Shown: positions 8,253 to 17,020, counted from the first letter of the stretch. The stretch: 39,324 nt of DNA from Chitinophagaceae bacterium (GCA_025449935.1 JANWIJ010000093.1:1-39324), one strand, 5' to 3'. Made by a program: numbers and translations. Notes: generated by a model from the letters alone, not told the origin.

Positions 8253-9639
8253 CAGCAATAACCAGGCTGCCTTCCAGATCCATCCTTCTTCCTTCCGTGA
8301 TCCTTCGGGATTTATTTTCCAGTACAATGGTGAATTATTCCGGCAGGTCAATCAATCTTTCCGCGAAAACTATGATTTCTTTATCAGCAGCGGTTTATAC
8401 CAATCGCTGGTGGAACAAAAACAATTGATACCCCATACTGAAACAGCAGGAGATTTCGGCGGGAGCGGCGATAAATACAAAGTGCTGCAGCCTGATAAAA
8501 TTGACTTTATCTCTTATCCCTATGAATGGTGTTTCGATATGCTGAAGGATGCAGCCCTGCTGACATTAACCCTGGCAAAAAAATCACTCGGGCAAGGAAT
8601 GATCCTTAAAGACGCCACGTCTTATAATATACAATGGCATAAGGACCGGCTTGTTTTTATTGACACCCTGTCGTTTGAAAAATATGAAGAAGGCAAACCC
8701 TGGATTGCTTACCGCCAGTTCTGTGAGTGCTTCCTGGGACCCCTGCTCCTGATGCATTATCAAAAAACCTCCCTGCATGAACTGCAACTGGCTTACCCCA
8801 ATGGCATACCGCTGCCCATCATAAAAAAACTGCTGCCCTGGAAAAGCAGGTTTTCTATTCTAACTTACCTGCACATACACCTGCACGCCAAAATCGCAGC
8901 AAAAAATAAAGGAAAGAACGAGGGGCAGGCCATGCTGCCAAAAAAGAAAATGCTGAGTCTTATTGCCAGCCTCGAAACGCTGGTGAATTCATTAAGCCTC
9001 CAGCAAACCGGCACTACCTGGGGTAATTACTATGATGAAGCGGCACTGCGGGATGACTACCTGGATCAAAAAAAGAAAATCATCATGGCCTGGCTCGATG
9101 AAATGCCGGGCTTGCAAACTGGAATTGATTTCGGCGCCAATGAAGGTGAGTTCTCCTCCCTGCTTTCTGCGAGGAATACCCGGGTCATATCGGTGGATGC
9201 GGATCCTGTCGCTGTCAGTAAATTATACCACAAGGTCCGGTCAGGGAAGCAGCAGGGAATTATCCCCCTGGTGATGGATCTTTCCAATCCTTCCCCGGCA
9301 ACCGGTTTGAACAACAAAGAACACAGCTCCTTTGCCGAACGAATCCAAAACAGGGATATTGGTTTATGCCTGGCCCTGCTGCATCATTTATGCCTGGGCA
9401 GGAATATTCCGTTTTTACCCATTGCTGAGTCAATGCACGCAAGCTGTAAGAAATTGATTATTGAATTCGTACCAAAATCGGATATCAAATCGCAACAGAT
9501 ACTGTCGGGTAAGCGGGACATCTATGACGGTTATACCAGCAAAGATTTTGAAAGAAGTTTTGAAAAATTCTTTACGATCCGTGAAAAGCGGGCAATTCCC
9601 GGAACAGAAAGAATCCTATATTTAATGGAAAGACGATAA
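8245..9639 (+). CDS. Two-domain class I SAM-dependent methyltransferase (NoeA-related type)
   Basis: 464 residues. The C-terminal part (about 285-464) is a Rossmann methyltransferase with motif I GIDFGANEGEFSSLL at residues 293-307 and an acidic motif II (VISVDADP). The N-terminal part (about 60-210) belongs to the NoeA-like region (DFISYPYEWCFDMLKDAALL, YRQFCECFLGPLLL). It contains Asp123-x4-Asn128 (KDATSYN) and Asp140 (FIDTLSF), spaced like the catalytic loop and metal-binding Asp of aminoglycoside-phosphotransferase-like kinases. Whether it phosphorylates anything is inference. The gene overlaps the small membrane-protein gene by 8 bp and precedes a sulfatase-like gene by 6 bp. A surface glycan or lipid is the most likely target. 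Confidence 0.85.
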   Translation: MSDSNNQAAFQIHPSSFRDPSGFIFQYNGELFRQVNQSFRENYDFFISSGLYQSLVEQKQLIPHTETAGDFGGSGDKYKVLQPDKIDFISYPYEWCFDMLKDAALLTLTLAKKSLGQGMILKDATSYNIQWHKDRLVFIDTLSFEKYEEGKPWIAYRQFCECFLGPLLLMHYQKTSLHELQLAYPNGIPLPIIKKLLPWKSRFSILTYLHIHLHAKIAAKNKGKNEGQAMLPKKKMLSLIASLETLVNSLSLQQTGTTWGNYYDEAALRDDYLDQKKKIIMAWLDEMPGLQTGIDFGANEGEFSSLLSARNTRVISVDADPVAVSKLYHKVRSGKQQGIIPLVMDLSNPSPATGLNNKEHSSFAERIQNRDIGLCLALLHHLCLGRNIPFLPIAESMHASCKKLIIEFVPKSDIKSQQILSGKRDIYDGYTSKDFERSFEKFFTIREKRAIPGTERILYLMERR

Positions 9640-9645
9640 CCATTC

Positions 9646-11127
9646 ATGGCTTCACTCCTCCTGAAACAAATATGGTTCATTTTCCTGCTGCCCGTTTTTT
9701 TTGTCTTTAACGGTTTCCGGGAAAATTATCCCCTTGTTCCGCTTGCCGATTCGCTGAAGCTGATCGGTGTCTACATTTTATTCGCTTTTGTTTTTTACAG
9801 CATCTTTTTATGGATATATAAAAATAAAAACAAGGCTGCGCTGGCGAGCTTCGCGGTATTATTTGTGCATTTTTTCTTTGGCAGCCTGCATGATTTTCTC
9901 AAAAACATTTTCGGGGGATCATTCCTGGCCCGGTATAGTGTATTAATACCTGTTATCGCGGGGCTTTTACTGCTTTTATTTATCGGGTTGAAGAAAAAAA
10001 ATTGGCGGCTGCGCAGGCCGGTTTATTTCCTCAATCTTCTATTCCTGCTGTTGCTGTTGTCGGAAGTGATCTATCTGGTCATAGCAGTGAGAAATAAACC
10101 CCGGCCATTGCTGGCAGGAGGGTTTACCTATACAACCTGTCCCGGTTGCCCGAAGCCCGACATTTACTTGCTGGTGGCTGACGAATACGCGGGTAATGAA
10201 ACCCTGGATACAGTTTTTAATTTTGATAATTCCGCTTTTACCAATGAACTCAGGGAAAGAAATTTTCATATCCTCAAAAATTCATTTTCAAATTACAACT
10301 CAACTCCTTTTTCCGTTGCCTCCATCCTCAACATGGATTACCTGGTCGGTATCAGTGGCAGCCATAAGCACCGGAAAGACGTCAACCGCTGTTACGAGGC
10401 TATCAGGAATAGCCGGGTACTGGAATTCTTTACAGCCAGCGGGTACCAGTTTTACAACTATTCCATTTTTGATTCTAAAAAAAGTAAATCCCCGGTCCGT
10501 GAAACCTTTATACCCCAGTCAACCGGCTTGTTCACCTCGCAAACTTTTTTGAGCCGCGTGGAAAATGATCTTGGCCATCACCTGGTGACCTCGCTCGGTT
10601 TGAGCAGCTTTCATAAAAAAATCAACTTAAAGGACCAGCAGAATAATAACAAACTTTTCGGCCTGCTACACAAAGTCATAAAAGACAAAAAACCATCCCC
10701 GAAATTTGTATACGGGCATTTAATGATGCCTCACTACCCGTACTACTTTAACAGCAACGGACAGCCCTATGACTGGGAATCGCTTCATCACTTTAATAGT
10801 GACACGTCCAGGTACATTCAATACCTCCAGTACTCAAATAGCAAATTTCTCGGCATAATTGACAGTATCCTGCACTACTCGGCATCACCGCCCATTATTA
10901 TTTTAACCGGGGATCATGGATTCAGGCAATTCCCCAAATCGCCGTCGGCCTATTCACTGTACAACAACTTCAGCGCGGTCCTGCTTCCTCAAAAAAATTA
11001 TGCCGGGTTTTACGATAGCATGTCAATGGTTAACCATTTCCGCGTAATTCTGAATGCGGCATTCAGCCAAAACTTTCCCATGCTGGCTGATTCAACTATT
11101 TTTATCCATAATAAAAGCAATCACTGA
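9646..11127 (+). CDS. Membrane-anchored sulfatase/phosphotransferase-like enzyme, copy 1
   Basis: 493 residues. About four or five membrane helices fill the first 150 residues, followed by an exported domain of the alkaline phosphatase superfamily (sulfatase / LTA-synthase / EptA type). Likely active-site positions are Asp179-Glu180 (VADEYAGN), nucleophile Thr220 (YNSTPFSVASILNMDYL), the HLMMPHYPY segment and Asp423-His424 (TGDHGFRQF). Such enzymes transfer or remove phospho- or sulfo-groups on lipids and glycans outside the membrane. A paralogue of nearly the same length (492 residues) follows after 4 bp. A pair of Cys residues (TTCPGCPKPD) precedes the domain; the paralogue has CATCSKPD at the same place. 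Confidence 0.86.
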   Translation: MASLLLKQIWFIFLLPVFFVFNGFRENYPLVPLADSLKLIGVYILFAFVFYSIFLWIYKNKNKAALASFAVLFVHFFFGSLHDFLKNIFGGSFLARYSVLIPVIAGLLLLLFIGLKKKNWRLRRPVYFLNLLFLLLLLSEVIYLVIAVRNKPRPLLAGGFTYTTCPGCPKPDIYLLVADEYAGNETLDTVFNFDNSAFTNELRERNFHILKNSFSNYNSTPFSVASILNMDYLVGISGSHKHRKDVNRCYEAIRNSRVLEFFTASGYQFYNYSIFDSKKSKSPVRETFIPQSTGLFTSQTFLSRVENDLGHHLVTSLGLSSFHKKINLKDQQNNNKLFGLLHKVIKDKKPSPKFVYGHLMMPHYPYYFNSNGQPYDWESLHHFNSDTSRYIQYLQYSNSKFLGIIDSILHYSASPPIIILTGDHGFRQFPKSPSAYSLYNNFSAVLLPQKNYAGFYDSMSMVNHFRVILNAAFSQNFPMLADSTIFIHNKSNH

Positions 11128-11131
11128 CAGA

Positions 11132-12610
11132 ATGATAAACGCGGGTTATATGCTAAAGACCAAATCTTTTTTTTTATTCCTGTTACCGGTATTTTTTGTA
11201 CTGCACGGGTTTATTGAAAACTATGATTTTGTTCCTGTCAAAGATGCTGTATTATTAACCGCAGTTTACCTGGGTTCCTCTTTACTAATTGTCCTGTTAT
11301 CCTGGCTGCTCTTCCGGGATTTCACAAAAGCTGCCTTATTCGCTTTTTGCATCCTGTGTCTTCATTTCTTTTTCGGAAGTATCCATGATTTCGTAAAAAA
11401 AACAGCCCCGGGAAGTTTTATCGCGAAGTACTCTTTCCTTCTCTCCGCGATAGGGGTGATATTTATCCTGCTGGCGGTTCTATTAAAAAAAAGAAAGAAA
11501 CCACTTCAGGCTGTTACCCGATTCCTCAACCTGTTGTTCCTCCTGCTGATGCTGGTAGATATCGTAATGCTTTCCGGTAAGATCGCCAGGCACCAAAAGA
11601 TTTCTTCCGCACTGCCTCCCGGTTTTATGTCTTGTGCCACTTGCTCCAAACCTGATATTTATTTTATCCTCGCAGATGAATATGCGGGCAATACGGAGTT
11701 AAAAGATCTTTTCCAGTTTGATGACAGCAGTTTCCTGCGCCAACTTGCAGCCCGTAATTTTCATACGATCCCCGGGAGCTTCAGTAATTATAATTATACT
11801 CCTTTTGCCCTCGCTTCCATTTTAAATATGGATTACCTGGCACTGGAGGGCAAAGCAAGAGGAAAGCCAGACCTGGCTTATTGCTATGAAAAAATTAAAA
11901 ACAATATCGTTCTCCGGTTCCTGCAGTCACAGGGGTACCAGTTTTACAATTATTCTGTTTTTGATTTTGAAGGACAACCTGCCAGGACCCGGGAAACCTT
12001 CCTGCCCGCCAAAACAAGGCTCATCACAGCACAAACTTTTCTCAGCCGGTTTGACAGGGATATCCGTTTTAACCTCGTGACAAAATTCAAATCCAAAAGC
12101 AGCCTGAAAATCATCACCTATGCCAATAAAAAAAATAATGAGCATATTGACGCATTGACCAAACAAATTGCCGGCACAAAAACTGGAGCGCCCAAATTCG
12201 TTTATACCCACCTGATGATGCCGCATTATCCCTATTACTTTGACAGGAATGGGATTGAACAGCCATTTGAAACCTTACTGGAGGGCAGGCAGACCAATAA
12301 GCAGGCCTATATTGAATACCTGCGTTACGCCAATAAAAAATTACTTGAACTGGTGGACCATATTCAAAAATCATCCACTGTTCCGCCCGTTATTATACTG
12401 ATGGGGGATCATGGTTTTCGTCATTTCACAGAACCGGTTGCCCCTGAATATCATTTCTTAAATCTCGCGGCTGTTCATCTCCCCGGTAAACCGTATTCCC
12501 GTTTTACAGACAGTCTCTCGGGTGTGAACCTCTTCCGGGTTATTCTTAACAGCAGCTTTGGCCAGCAACTACCACTCCTGAAAGATTCAACTATTTACCT
12601 GGCCGATTAA
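11132..12610 (+). CDS. Membrane-anchored sulfatase/phosphotransferase-like enzyme, copy 2
   Basis: 492 residues from the ATG at 11132, which lies 4 bp after the stop of copy 1 and gives the same length as copy 1. A start at 11150 is also possible. Order is the same as in copy 1: N-terminal membrane helices (LLPVFFVLHGFIENY parallels LLPVFFVFNGFRENY), CATCSKPDIYF, LADEYAGN, nucleophile Thr223 in NYTPFALASILNMDYL, THLMMPHYPYYF, and Asp426-His427 in MGDHGFRHF. The two proteins are clearly tandem duplicates that have diverged outside the core motifs, which suggests related but not identical substrates. The following PIG-L gene has its own promoter. Confidence 0.86.
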   Translation: MINAGYMLKTKSFFLFLLPVFFVLHGFIENYDFVPVKDAVLLTAVYLGSSLLIVLLSWLLFRDFTKAALFAFCILCLHFFFGSIHDFVKKTAPGSFIAKYSFLLSAIGVIFILLAVLLKKRKKPLQAVTRFLNLLFLLLMLVDIVMLSGKIARHQKISSALPPGFMSCATCSKPDIYFILADEYAGNTELKDLFQFDDSSFLRQLAARNFHTIPGSFSNYNYTPFALASILNMDYLALEGKARGKPDLAYCYEKIKNNIVLRFLQSQGYQFYNYSVFDFEGQPARTRETFLPAKTRLITAQTFLSRFDRDIRFNLVTKFKSKSSLKIITYANKKNNEHIDALTKQIAGTKTGAPKFVYTHLMMPHYPYYFDRNGIEQPFETLLEGRQTNKQAYIEYLRYANKKLLELVDHIQKSSTVPPVIILMGDHGFRHFTEPVAPEYHFLNLAAVHLPGKPYSRFTDSLSGVNLFRVILNSSFGQQLPLLKDSTIYLAD

Positions 12611-12615
12611 GCAAA

Positions 12616-12646
12616 TTGGCAATAGCGGTATTATCAGCTATTTTTG
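12616..12646 (+). promoter_or_regulatory. Bacteroidota-type promoter for the PIG-L deacetylase gene
   Basis: TTG at 12616-12618, a 20-bp spacer and TATTTTTG at 12639-12646 form the best promoter match in the window. The -7 element ends only 9 bp before the ATG at 12656, so the leader would be just a few bases long. The TTG codons at 12644 and 12647 lie in or next to the element and are therefore unlikely starts. Confidence 0.65.
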
Positions 12647-12655
12647 TTGCATAAG

Positions 12656-13288
12656 ATGTTTGACCCAAAAAAAATACTTGTTCTTGCACCGCATACAGAT
12701 GATGGTGAGTTGGGTTGCGGGGCCAGCATTGCTAAGTTTTGCGGGGAGGGCCGGGAAGTTTATTATGCCGCTTTTTGTCTTTGTGCCAGGTCGCTGCCTG
12801 CCAGCCTGCCCGCCAATACGCTTGAGCTGGAATGCAAAAAGGCCACGGCAGCATTAGGCGTTGCTCCCTCCAGTGTCATCCTCTTCAATTATGAAGTGCG
12901 GGAATTACCTGCGTCCCGCCAAAGGATCCTGGAGGAACTGCTGCAATTGAATAAAGATATCAATCCAGACCTGGTTCTGCTGCCGGCAGCATCCGATGTG
13001 CACCAGGATCACCAGGTCATTCACCAGGAGGGATTGCGGGCATTTAAGAACACCAGCTTTGCGGGCTATGAGCTGCCATGGAATAATTACAGTTTCAAAA
13101 CGAATTTTTTTATCCGCGTCAGCGAAAAGGAACTGGGTAAAAAAATTGAATCCCTTACCGCTTACCGCTCCCAATCACACCGCAATTATATGCAGGAGGA
13201 TTTTATCCGTTCACTGGCCAGGGTAAGAGGCGTGCAATGCAATGCAGACTACGCGGAGGCTTATGAAGTGTATAAATGGATAGTGTGA
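12656..13288 (+). CDS. PIG-L/LmbE-family deacetylase
   Basis: 210 residues from the ATG at 12656. The family removes N-acetyl groups from sugars using one zinc ion. The first zinc and catalytic motif is APHTDDGELGCG (His13, Asp15, Asp16; usual form HPDDE), and the second is His116-Gln-Asp118-His119. Length fits BshB/LmbE-like enzymes, but nothing ties it to bacillithiol synthesis here. It follows the methyltransferase/sulfatase-like block on the same strand but has its own strong promoter. A role in trimming amino sugars of a surface glycan fits the context and is inference. It ends 4 bp from the convergent porQ gene. Confidence 0.88.
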   Translation: MFDPKKILVLAPHTDDGELGCGASIAKFCGEGREVYYAAFCLCARSLPASLPANTLELECKKATAALGVAPSSVILFNYEVRELPASRQRILEELLQLNKDINPDLVLLPAASDVHQDHQVIHQEGLRAFKNTSFAGYELPWNNYSFKTNFFIRVSEKELGKKIESLTAYRSQSHRNYMQEDFIRSLARVRGVQCNADYAEAYEVYKWIV

Positions 13289-13292
13289 CCAC

Positions 13293-14375
13293 TCACCATC
13301 CTATCCGCTCACCCCATTTACCCAGCCCAAAATATTCATTGAGTTTCAGGTTCAGACCAAGCTGGTTAAAAGCAGTATTGTTCTGGTAATAAGCCCGGGC
13401 ATACCGTATTTGGAGTTTTCCCAATAAGGCCCCCGCCCCCAACGAAAAACCATTTAGCCCGTTCCCGGCATTCCCGGAATTTAATTCTTTGCGGCGTAAG
13501 AAATTATAACCAGCCATCACTTCGATATGATTGCCCATATAAATGCTGGTACCAAAAATAAAATGACGGAACAGTTTGTCAAAAGAGAATTTATTGTTTG
13601 CCCCATTCTCAAAACCGTTTTCATTGTTAAAGGTTGTATCGTTATAACTGATATCAAACTGGTGCAGCCGTTGCGCTGTTACGGAAAAACTGAAGGGAGC
13701 ATTTTCCAATCGTTTTGTCAGGCCGATCTGCAGGTCAAACGGCAGGTCGTCCGGGTCAGTACCTTCATATTTTTTTAACTGGAAACCCATGTTCCGGGCA
13801 ACGAGTGCCGCAGAAAAGAGACCGGAAGAATCTTTGAATACAACCCCCACGTCCATGGCCACCCCGCTGGAACGATACTGCCCGTAACTGGAGTTTATGA
13901 ATTTAACTGTGGCTCCATAGTTCCATTTCTCTAAATAACTACGGGAAGCTGATACCTGCATGACCCAGTCTGTGGGCCTGAACTTTCCCAAACTATTCCC
14001 GGCCGCGTCCGTTTGCCGGATATTGCCATAACTGAAATAATTCAGTCCCCAGGAAAAATTGGTGTTGAGTTTGGCATGGTGATAGCCGAGTGACAAATGA
14101 TACACTTTTATTCCTCCATAAAAATCATTGAATACTGCGTTCATCTGTGTATGCATGGATGGACGGAGGAGGGCAGGATTATTAAAAGCCAGCCCCACAT
14201 CATTGGAAATCTGAGACACATTGACTCCGCCCAGCCCTGTTAACTGGGGTGTATTGGAAAGCTTTAAAAAATTAAAGACAGAATTACCTCCCAGGGTTTG
14301 AGCCGTGCTTTGAAAGCTGAGTAAGAACAGCAATATCGTAAGGCGGGAATGCAACGCCCTGCGAAAATAGGTCAT
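13293..14375 (-). CDS. porQ: Type IX secretion system protein PorQ
   Basis: 360 residues. A signal peptide ends near residue 25 (FQSTAQ). Then comes the PorQ N-terminal signature (GGNSVFNFLKLSNTPQLTGLGG) and repeated amphipathic strands of an outer-membrane barrel related to PorV and FadL. PorQ belongs to the attachment complex of the type IX secretion system, which exports C-terminally tagged proteins in Bacteroidota. It is encoded just downstream of lon on the same strand. A strong terminator hairpin lies only 9 bp before its ATG, so its transcription must start inside or after that hairpin or depend on read-through. Confidence 0.87.
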   Translation of the reverse strand: MTYFRRALHSRLTILLFLLSFQSTAQTLGGNSVFNFLKLSNTPQLTGLGGVNVSQISNDVGLAFNNPALLRPSMHTQMNAVFNDFYGGIKVYHLSLGYHHAKLNTNFSWGLNYFSYGNIRQTDAAGNSLGKFRPTDWVMQVSASRSYLEKWNYGATVKFINSSYGQYRSSGVAMDVGVVFKDSSGLFSAALVARNMGFQLKKYEGTDPDDLPFDLQIGLTKRLENAPFSFSVTAQRLHQFDISYNDTTFNNENGFENGANNKFSFDKLFRHFIFGTSIYMGNHIEVMAGYNFLRRKELNSGNAGNGLNGFSLGAGALLGKLQIRYARAYYQNNTAFNQLGLNLKLNEYFGLGKWGERIGW

Positions 14376-14384
14376 TACAAAAAG

Positions 14385-14413
14385 ATAAATCCTCCCGGCG
14401 TGGGAGGATTTAT
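14385..14413 (-). terminator. Rho-independent terminator after lon, abutting the porQ start
   Basis: A perfect 12-bp stem pairs ATAAATCCTCCC (14385-14396) with GGGAGGATTTAT (14402-14413) around a 5-base loop. On the - strand it is followed by CTTTTTGT. It ends 9 bp before the porQ ATG. Confidence 0.8.
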
Positions 14414-14439
14414 ATAAGACGAGTACCGTGATTCAATGC

Positions 14440-16845
14440 TTAATTTACCAGCGCCAGTTCCAGCACCTGGCTCATCGTTTTCACATAATGGAATTTGATT
14501 CCGCTGATGAATTCAGATTCTATTTCCTCCACATCTTTTTCGTTTTGCCAACAGAGAATGATCTCTTTCAACCCTGCCCTTTTCGCGGCCAGTACCTTCT
14601 CTTTGATCCCGCCAACCGGCAAAACCTGGCCCCGGAGCGTGATCTCGCCGGTCATCGCCAAAAATGGTTTTACTCTTTTGCCGGTAAGGGCAGATGCAAT
14701 TGCAGCCATCATCGTAACACCGGCACTGGGACCATCTTTCGGTACAGCACCTTCCGGAACGTGAATGTGAATATTTTTCTTTTCAAAAAGTTTCGAATCG
14801 AGTTTATATCTTTTGGCATTGGACTGTAAATAAGTCAACGCCGTACTTGCACTTTCTTTCATGACATTCCCGAGGTTACCCGTAAGTCTCAACTCTCCCT
14901 TTCCATCGCTGAGACTTGTTTCGATAAAAAGTATATCACCACCTACATAGGTCCAGGCGAGCCCAACAGCAACGCCGGCCATGTTAGCTGTTTTGTAGAT
15001 ATCGTTACTGTATTTCGGCTTGCCGATAATCTTTTCAATATCTTCTGCTGTCAGCACGGGCTTAAGTTTCCCAACTAATACCAGTTGTCTTGCCTGGTAG
15101 CGCATAATGGAAGCTAACTGCCGGTCCAGCTCCCTGACTCCACTTTCCCGGGTGTAATCCTGTATTATTTTCTCCATCACCTTATCCGAAATCTTAAAGT
15201 TGCTGCTGTTCAGCCCATGTAATTCTTTCTGTTTCGGAAATAAATGCCGTTTGGCTATTTCTATTTTCTCTTCAACGGCATAACCACTCAGGTCGATCAC
15301 TTCCATCCTGTCACGCAGTGCCGGTTGAATATTCTGGAAATTATTAGCCGTCGCAATAAACAGTACTTTACTCAGGTCATATTCCGACTCAAGATAATTA
15401 TCATAAAACGTGTGATTCTGTTCAGGGTCAAGTACCTCCAGCAGCGCCGAAGAGGGGTCACCCCGGAAATCATTACCAACTTTATCAATCTCGTCCAGTA
15501 TCATCACCGGGTTGGATGATTTTACCTTCCGCAGGGACTGGAGTATCCGGCCGGGCATAGCACCAATATAGGTTTTGCGGTGTCCGCGTATCTCACTTTC
15601 ATCATGAAGACCACCGAGGCTCAGCCGGACATATTTCCTGCCAATGGCATTGGCAATGCTGCGCCCCAGCGAGGTCTTGCCGATACCGGGCGGGCCAACA
15701 AAACAGAGTATCGGGCTCTTCATATCGCCCTTAAGCTTTAATACAGCCAGGTATTCTAAAATGCGTTCCTTGATCTTATGCATTCCATAATGATCCGTAT
15801 CCAATGTTTTTTCCGCTTTCTTCAGGTCATAGTGATCTTCGGTGCATTCTTCCCAGGGCAAATCAAGCATCAGGTCAAGATGATTATACACCACCGAAAA
15901 ATCCGGCGTGCTGGGGTGCATTCTTTCCAGCTTCTCCACCCCTTTCTTAAACATCTCTTTGGCAGCAGCCGGCCATTTTTTTGTTTCGGCCTTTTTCTGC
16001 ATTTCTTTTATTTCCTGCGAATTGCTGTCGCCCCCGAGCTCTTCTTTGATACTCTTCATCTGCTGCTGCAGGAAATATTCCCGCTGCTGCTTATCCAGCT
16101 CTGTTCTTGTCTTGGTGGTTACCTTATTTTTCAGTTCTGCGAACTGCAATTCTTTTTGCAGCAATTGCATTAAGAGATCAGCCCGTTGACGGATCTGGTT
16201 TAATTCAAGCAGGCGTTGCTTGTCTTTTATGTCTGTGTTGAGGTTGCTGGATACAAAATGTATCAGGAAAGAAGGGTTTTCGATATTCCGGAGAATGATC
16301 GAAGCTTCTGTTGGTATATTGGGAGAAAGCTGAACGATATCTGCCGCCAGGTCTTTGATATTGGCTACATAAGCATCAAAGTCGGCATCCTTGGGTGATT
16401 CTTCCTCTTCCAGTTTGGTGATCTTCGCTTTAAAATAAGGATCATCTCCAATAATGGAGTCAATCAGGAAGCGGCTCTTGCCCTGTATGATGATCGTAGT
16501 GCCTCCATCCGGCATCTTGATCAGTTTTACGATCTTGGCCACCGTACCTATATTCTCGAGGTCTTTTATTGCGGGATCCTCTACACTGCTGTCTTTTTGT
16601 GCCACAACACCTATCAATTTGTCAGTCTTATATGAATCGTTCACGGCTTTGATGCTTTTATCCCTTCCCACTGTAATAGGAAGAACGACACCGGGAAACA
16701 ACACGGTATTTCTAAGTGGCAGCAAAGCAAGTTCCGGAGGAATCTCGATCCCATTCAGATCCTCCTGGTCACTTTCATTCAGGGGAATGATGGGCAAAAA
16801 ATCCATTTCATCTTCTGAGCGCAGCAAATAATTATCAAAATCCAT
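14440..16845 (-). CDS. lon: Lon (LonA) ATP-dependent protease
   Basis: 801 residues from the ATG at 16845; a TTG two codons upstream is less likely. A LonN substrate domain (about 35-230) and a coiled helical region (about 240-330) precede an AAA+ module with Walker A GPPGIGK (384-390) and Walker B VMILDEID. The C-terminal protease domain has the Ser707/Lys750 dyad (PKDGPSAGV and GGIKEK). It is a cytosolic hexamer that degrades misfolded and regulatory proteins. It is complete. A short perfect palindrome lies 26 bp upstream of the ATG and a terminator lies just past the stop, so it is probably a single-gene transcript. Confidence 0.97.
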   Translation of the reverse strand: MDFDNYLLRSEDEMDFLPIIPLNESDQEDLNGIEIPPELALLPLRNTVLFPGVVLPITVGRDKSIKAVNDSYKTDKLIGVVAQKDSSVEDPAIKDLENIGTVAKIVKLIKMPDGGTTIIIQGKSRFLIDSIIGDDPYFKAKITKLEEEESPKDADFDAYVANIKDLAADIVQLSPNIPTEASIILRNIENPSFLIHFVSSNLNTDIKDKQRLLELNQIRQRADLLMQLLQKELQFAELKNKVTTKTRTELDKQQREYFLQQQMKSIKEELGGDSNSQEIKEMQKKAETKKWPAAAKEMFKKGVEKLERMHPSTPDFSVVYNHLDLMLDLPWEECTEDHYDLKKAEKTLDTDHYGMHKIKERILEYLAVLKLKGDMKSPILCFVGPPGIGKTSLGRSIANAIGRKYVRLSLGGLHDESEIRGHRKTYIGAMPGRILQSLRKVKSSNPVMILDEIDKVGNDFRGDPSSALLEVLDPEQNHTFYDNYLESEYDLSKVLFIATANNFQNIQPALRDRMEVIDLSGYAVEEKIEIAKRHLFPKQKELHGLNSSNFKISDKVMEKIIQDYTRESGVRELDRQLASIMRYQARQLVLVGKLKPVLTAEDIEKIIGKPKYSNDIYKTANMAGVAVGLAWTYVGGDILFIETSLSDGKGELRLTGNLGNVMKESASTALTYLQSNAKRYKLDSKLFEKKNIHIHVPEGAVPKDGPSAGVTMMAAIASALTGKRVKPFLAMTGEITLRGQVLPVGGIKEKVLAAKRAGLKEIILCWQNEKDVEEIESEFISGIKFHYVKTMSQVLELALVN

Positions 16846-16871
16846 AACCAATTAATCCTTTAGACAATCTG

Positions 16872-16887
16872 TCACGGGAACCCGTGA
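16872..16887. promoter_or_regulatory. Perfect palindrome in the lon upstream region
   Basis: TCACGGG (16872-16878) and CCCGTGA (16881-16887) are 7-bp inverted arms with a 2-base spacer, 26 bp upstream of the lon ATG. This is not the CIRCE or HAIR sequence known from other heat-shock genes. It could be an operator or a leader hairpin. Confidence 0.4.
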
Positions 16888-16989
16888 GGCGTTAAAAATA
16901 TAACGGGAAAACAGTAATGCCAAGATTCATGCCTTTCATTTCAAACCTGCCAAATTATGTGCCTGAGGAGTAGCTCTTTATGCCATAAA

Positions 16990-17020
16990 AAAATCCCTCC
17001 GGCATAATAGAAGGGATTTT
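16990..17020 (-). terminator. Terminator after the 17040 barrel gene
   Basis: AAAATCCCT (16990-16998) pairs with AGGGATTTT (17012-17020) around a 13-base loop. On the - strand the stem runs into a T tract. It separates the small barrel gene from lon. Confidence 0.7.
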
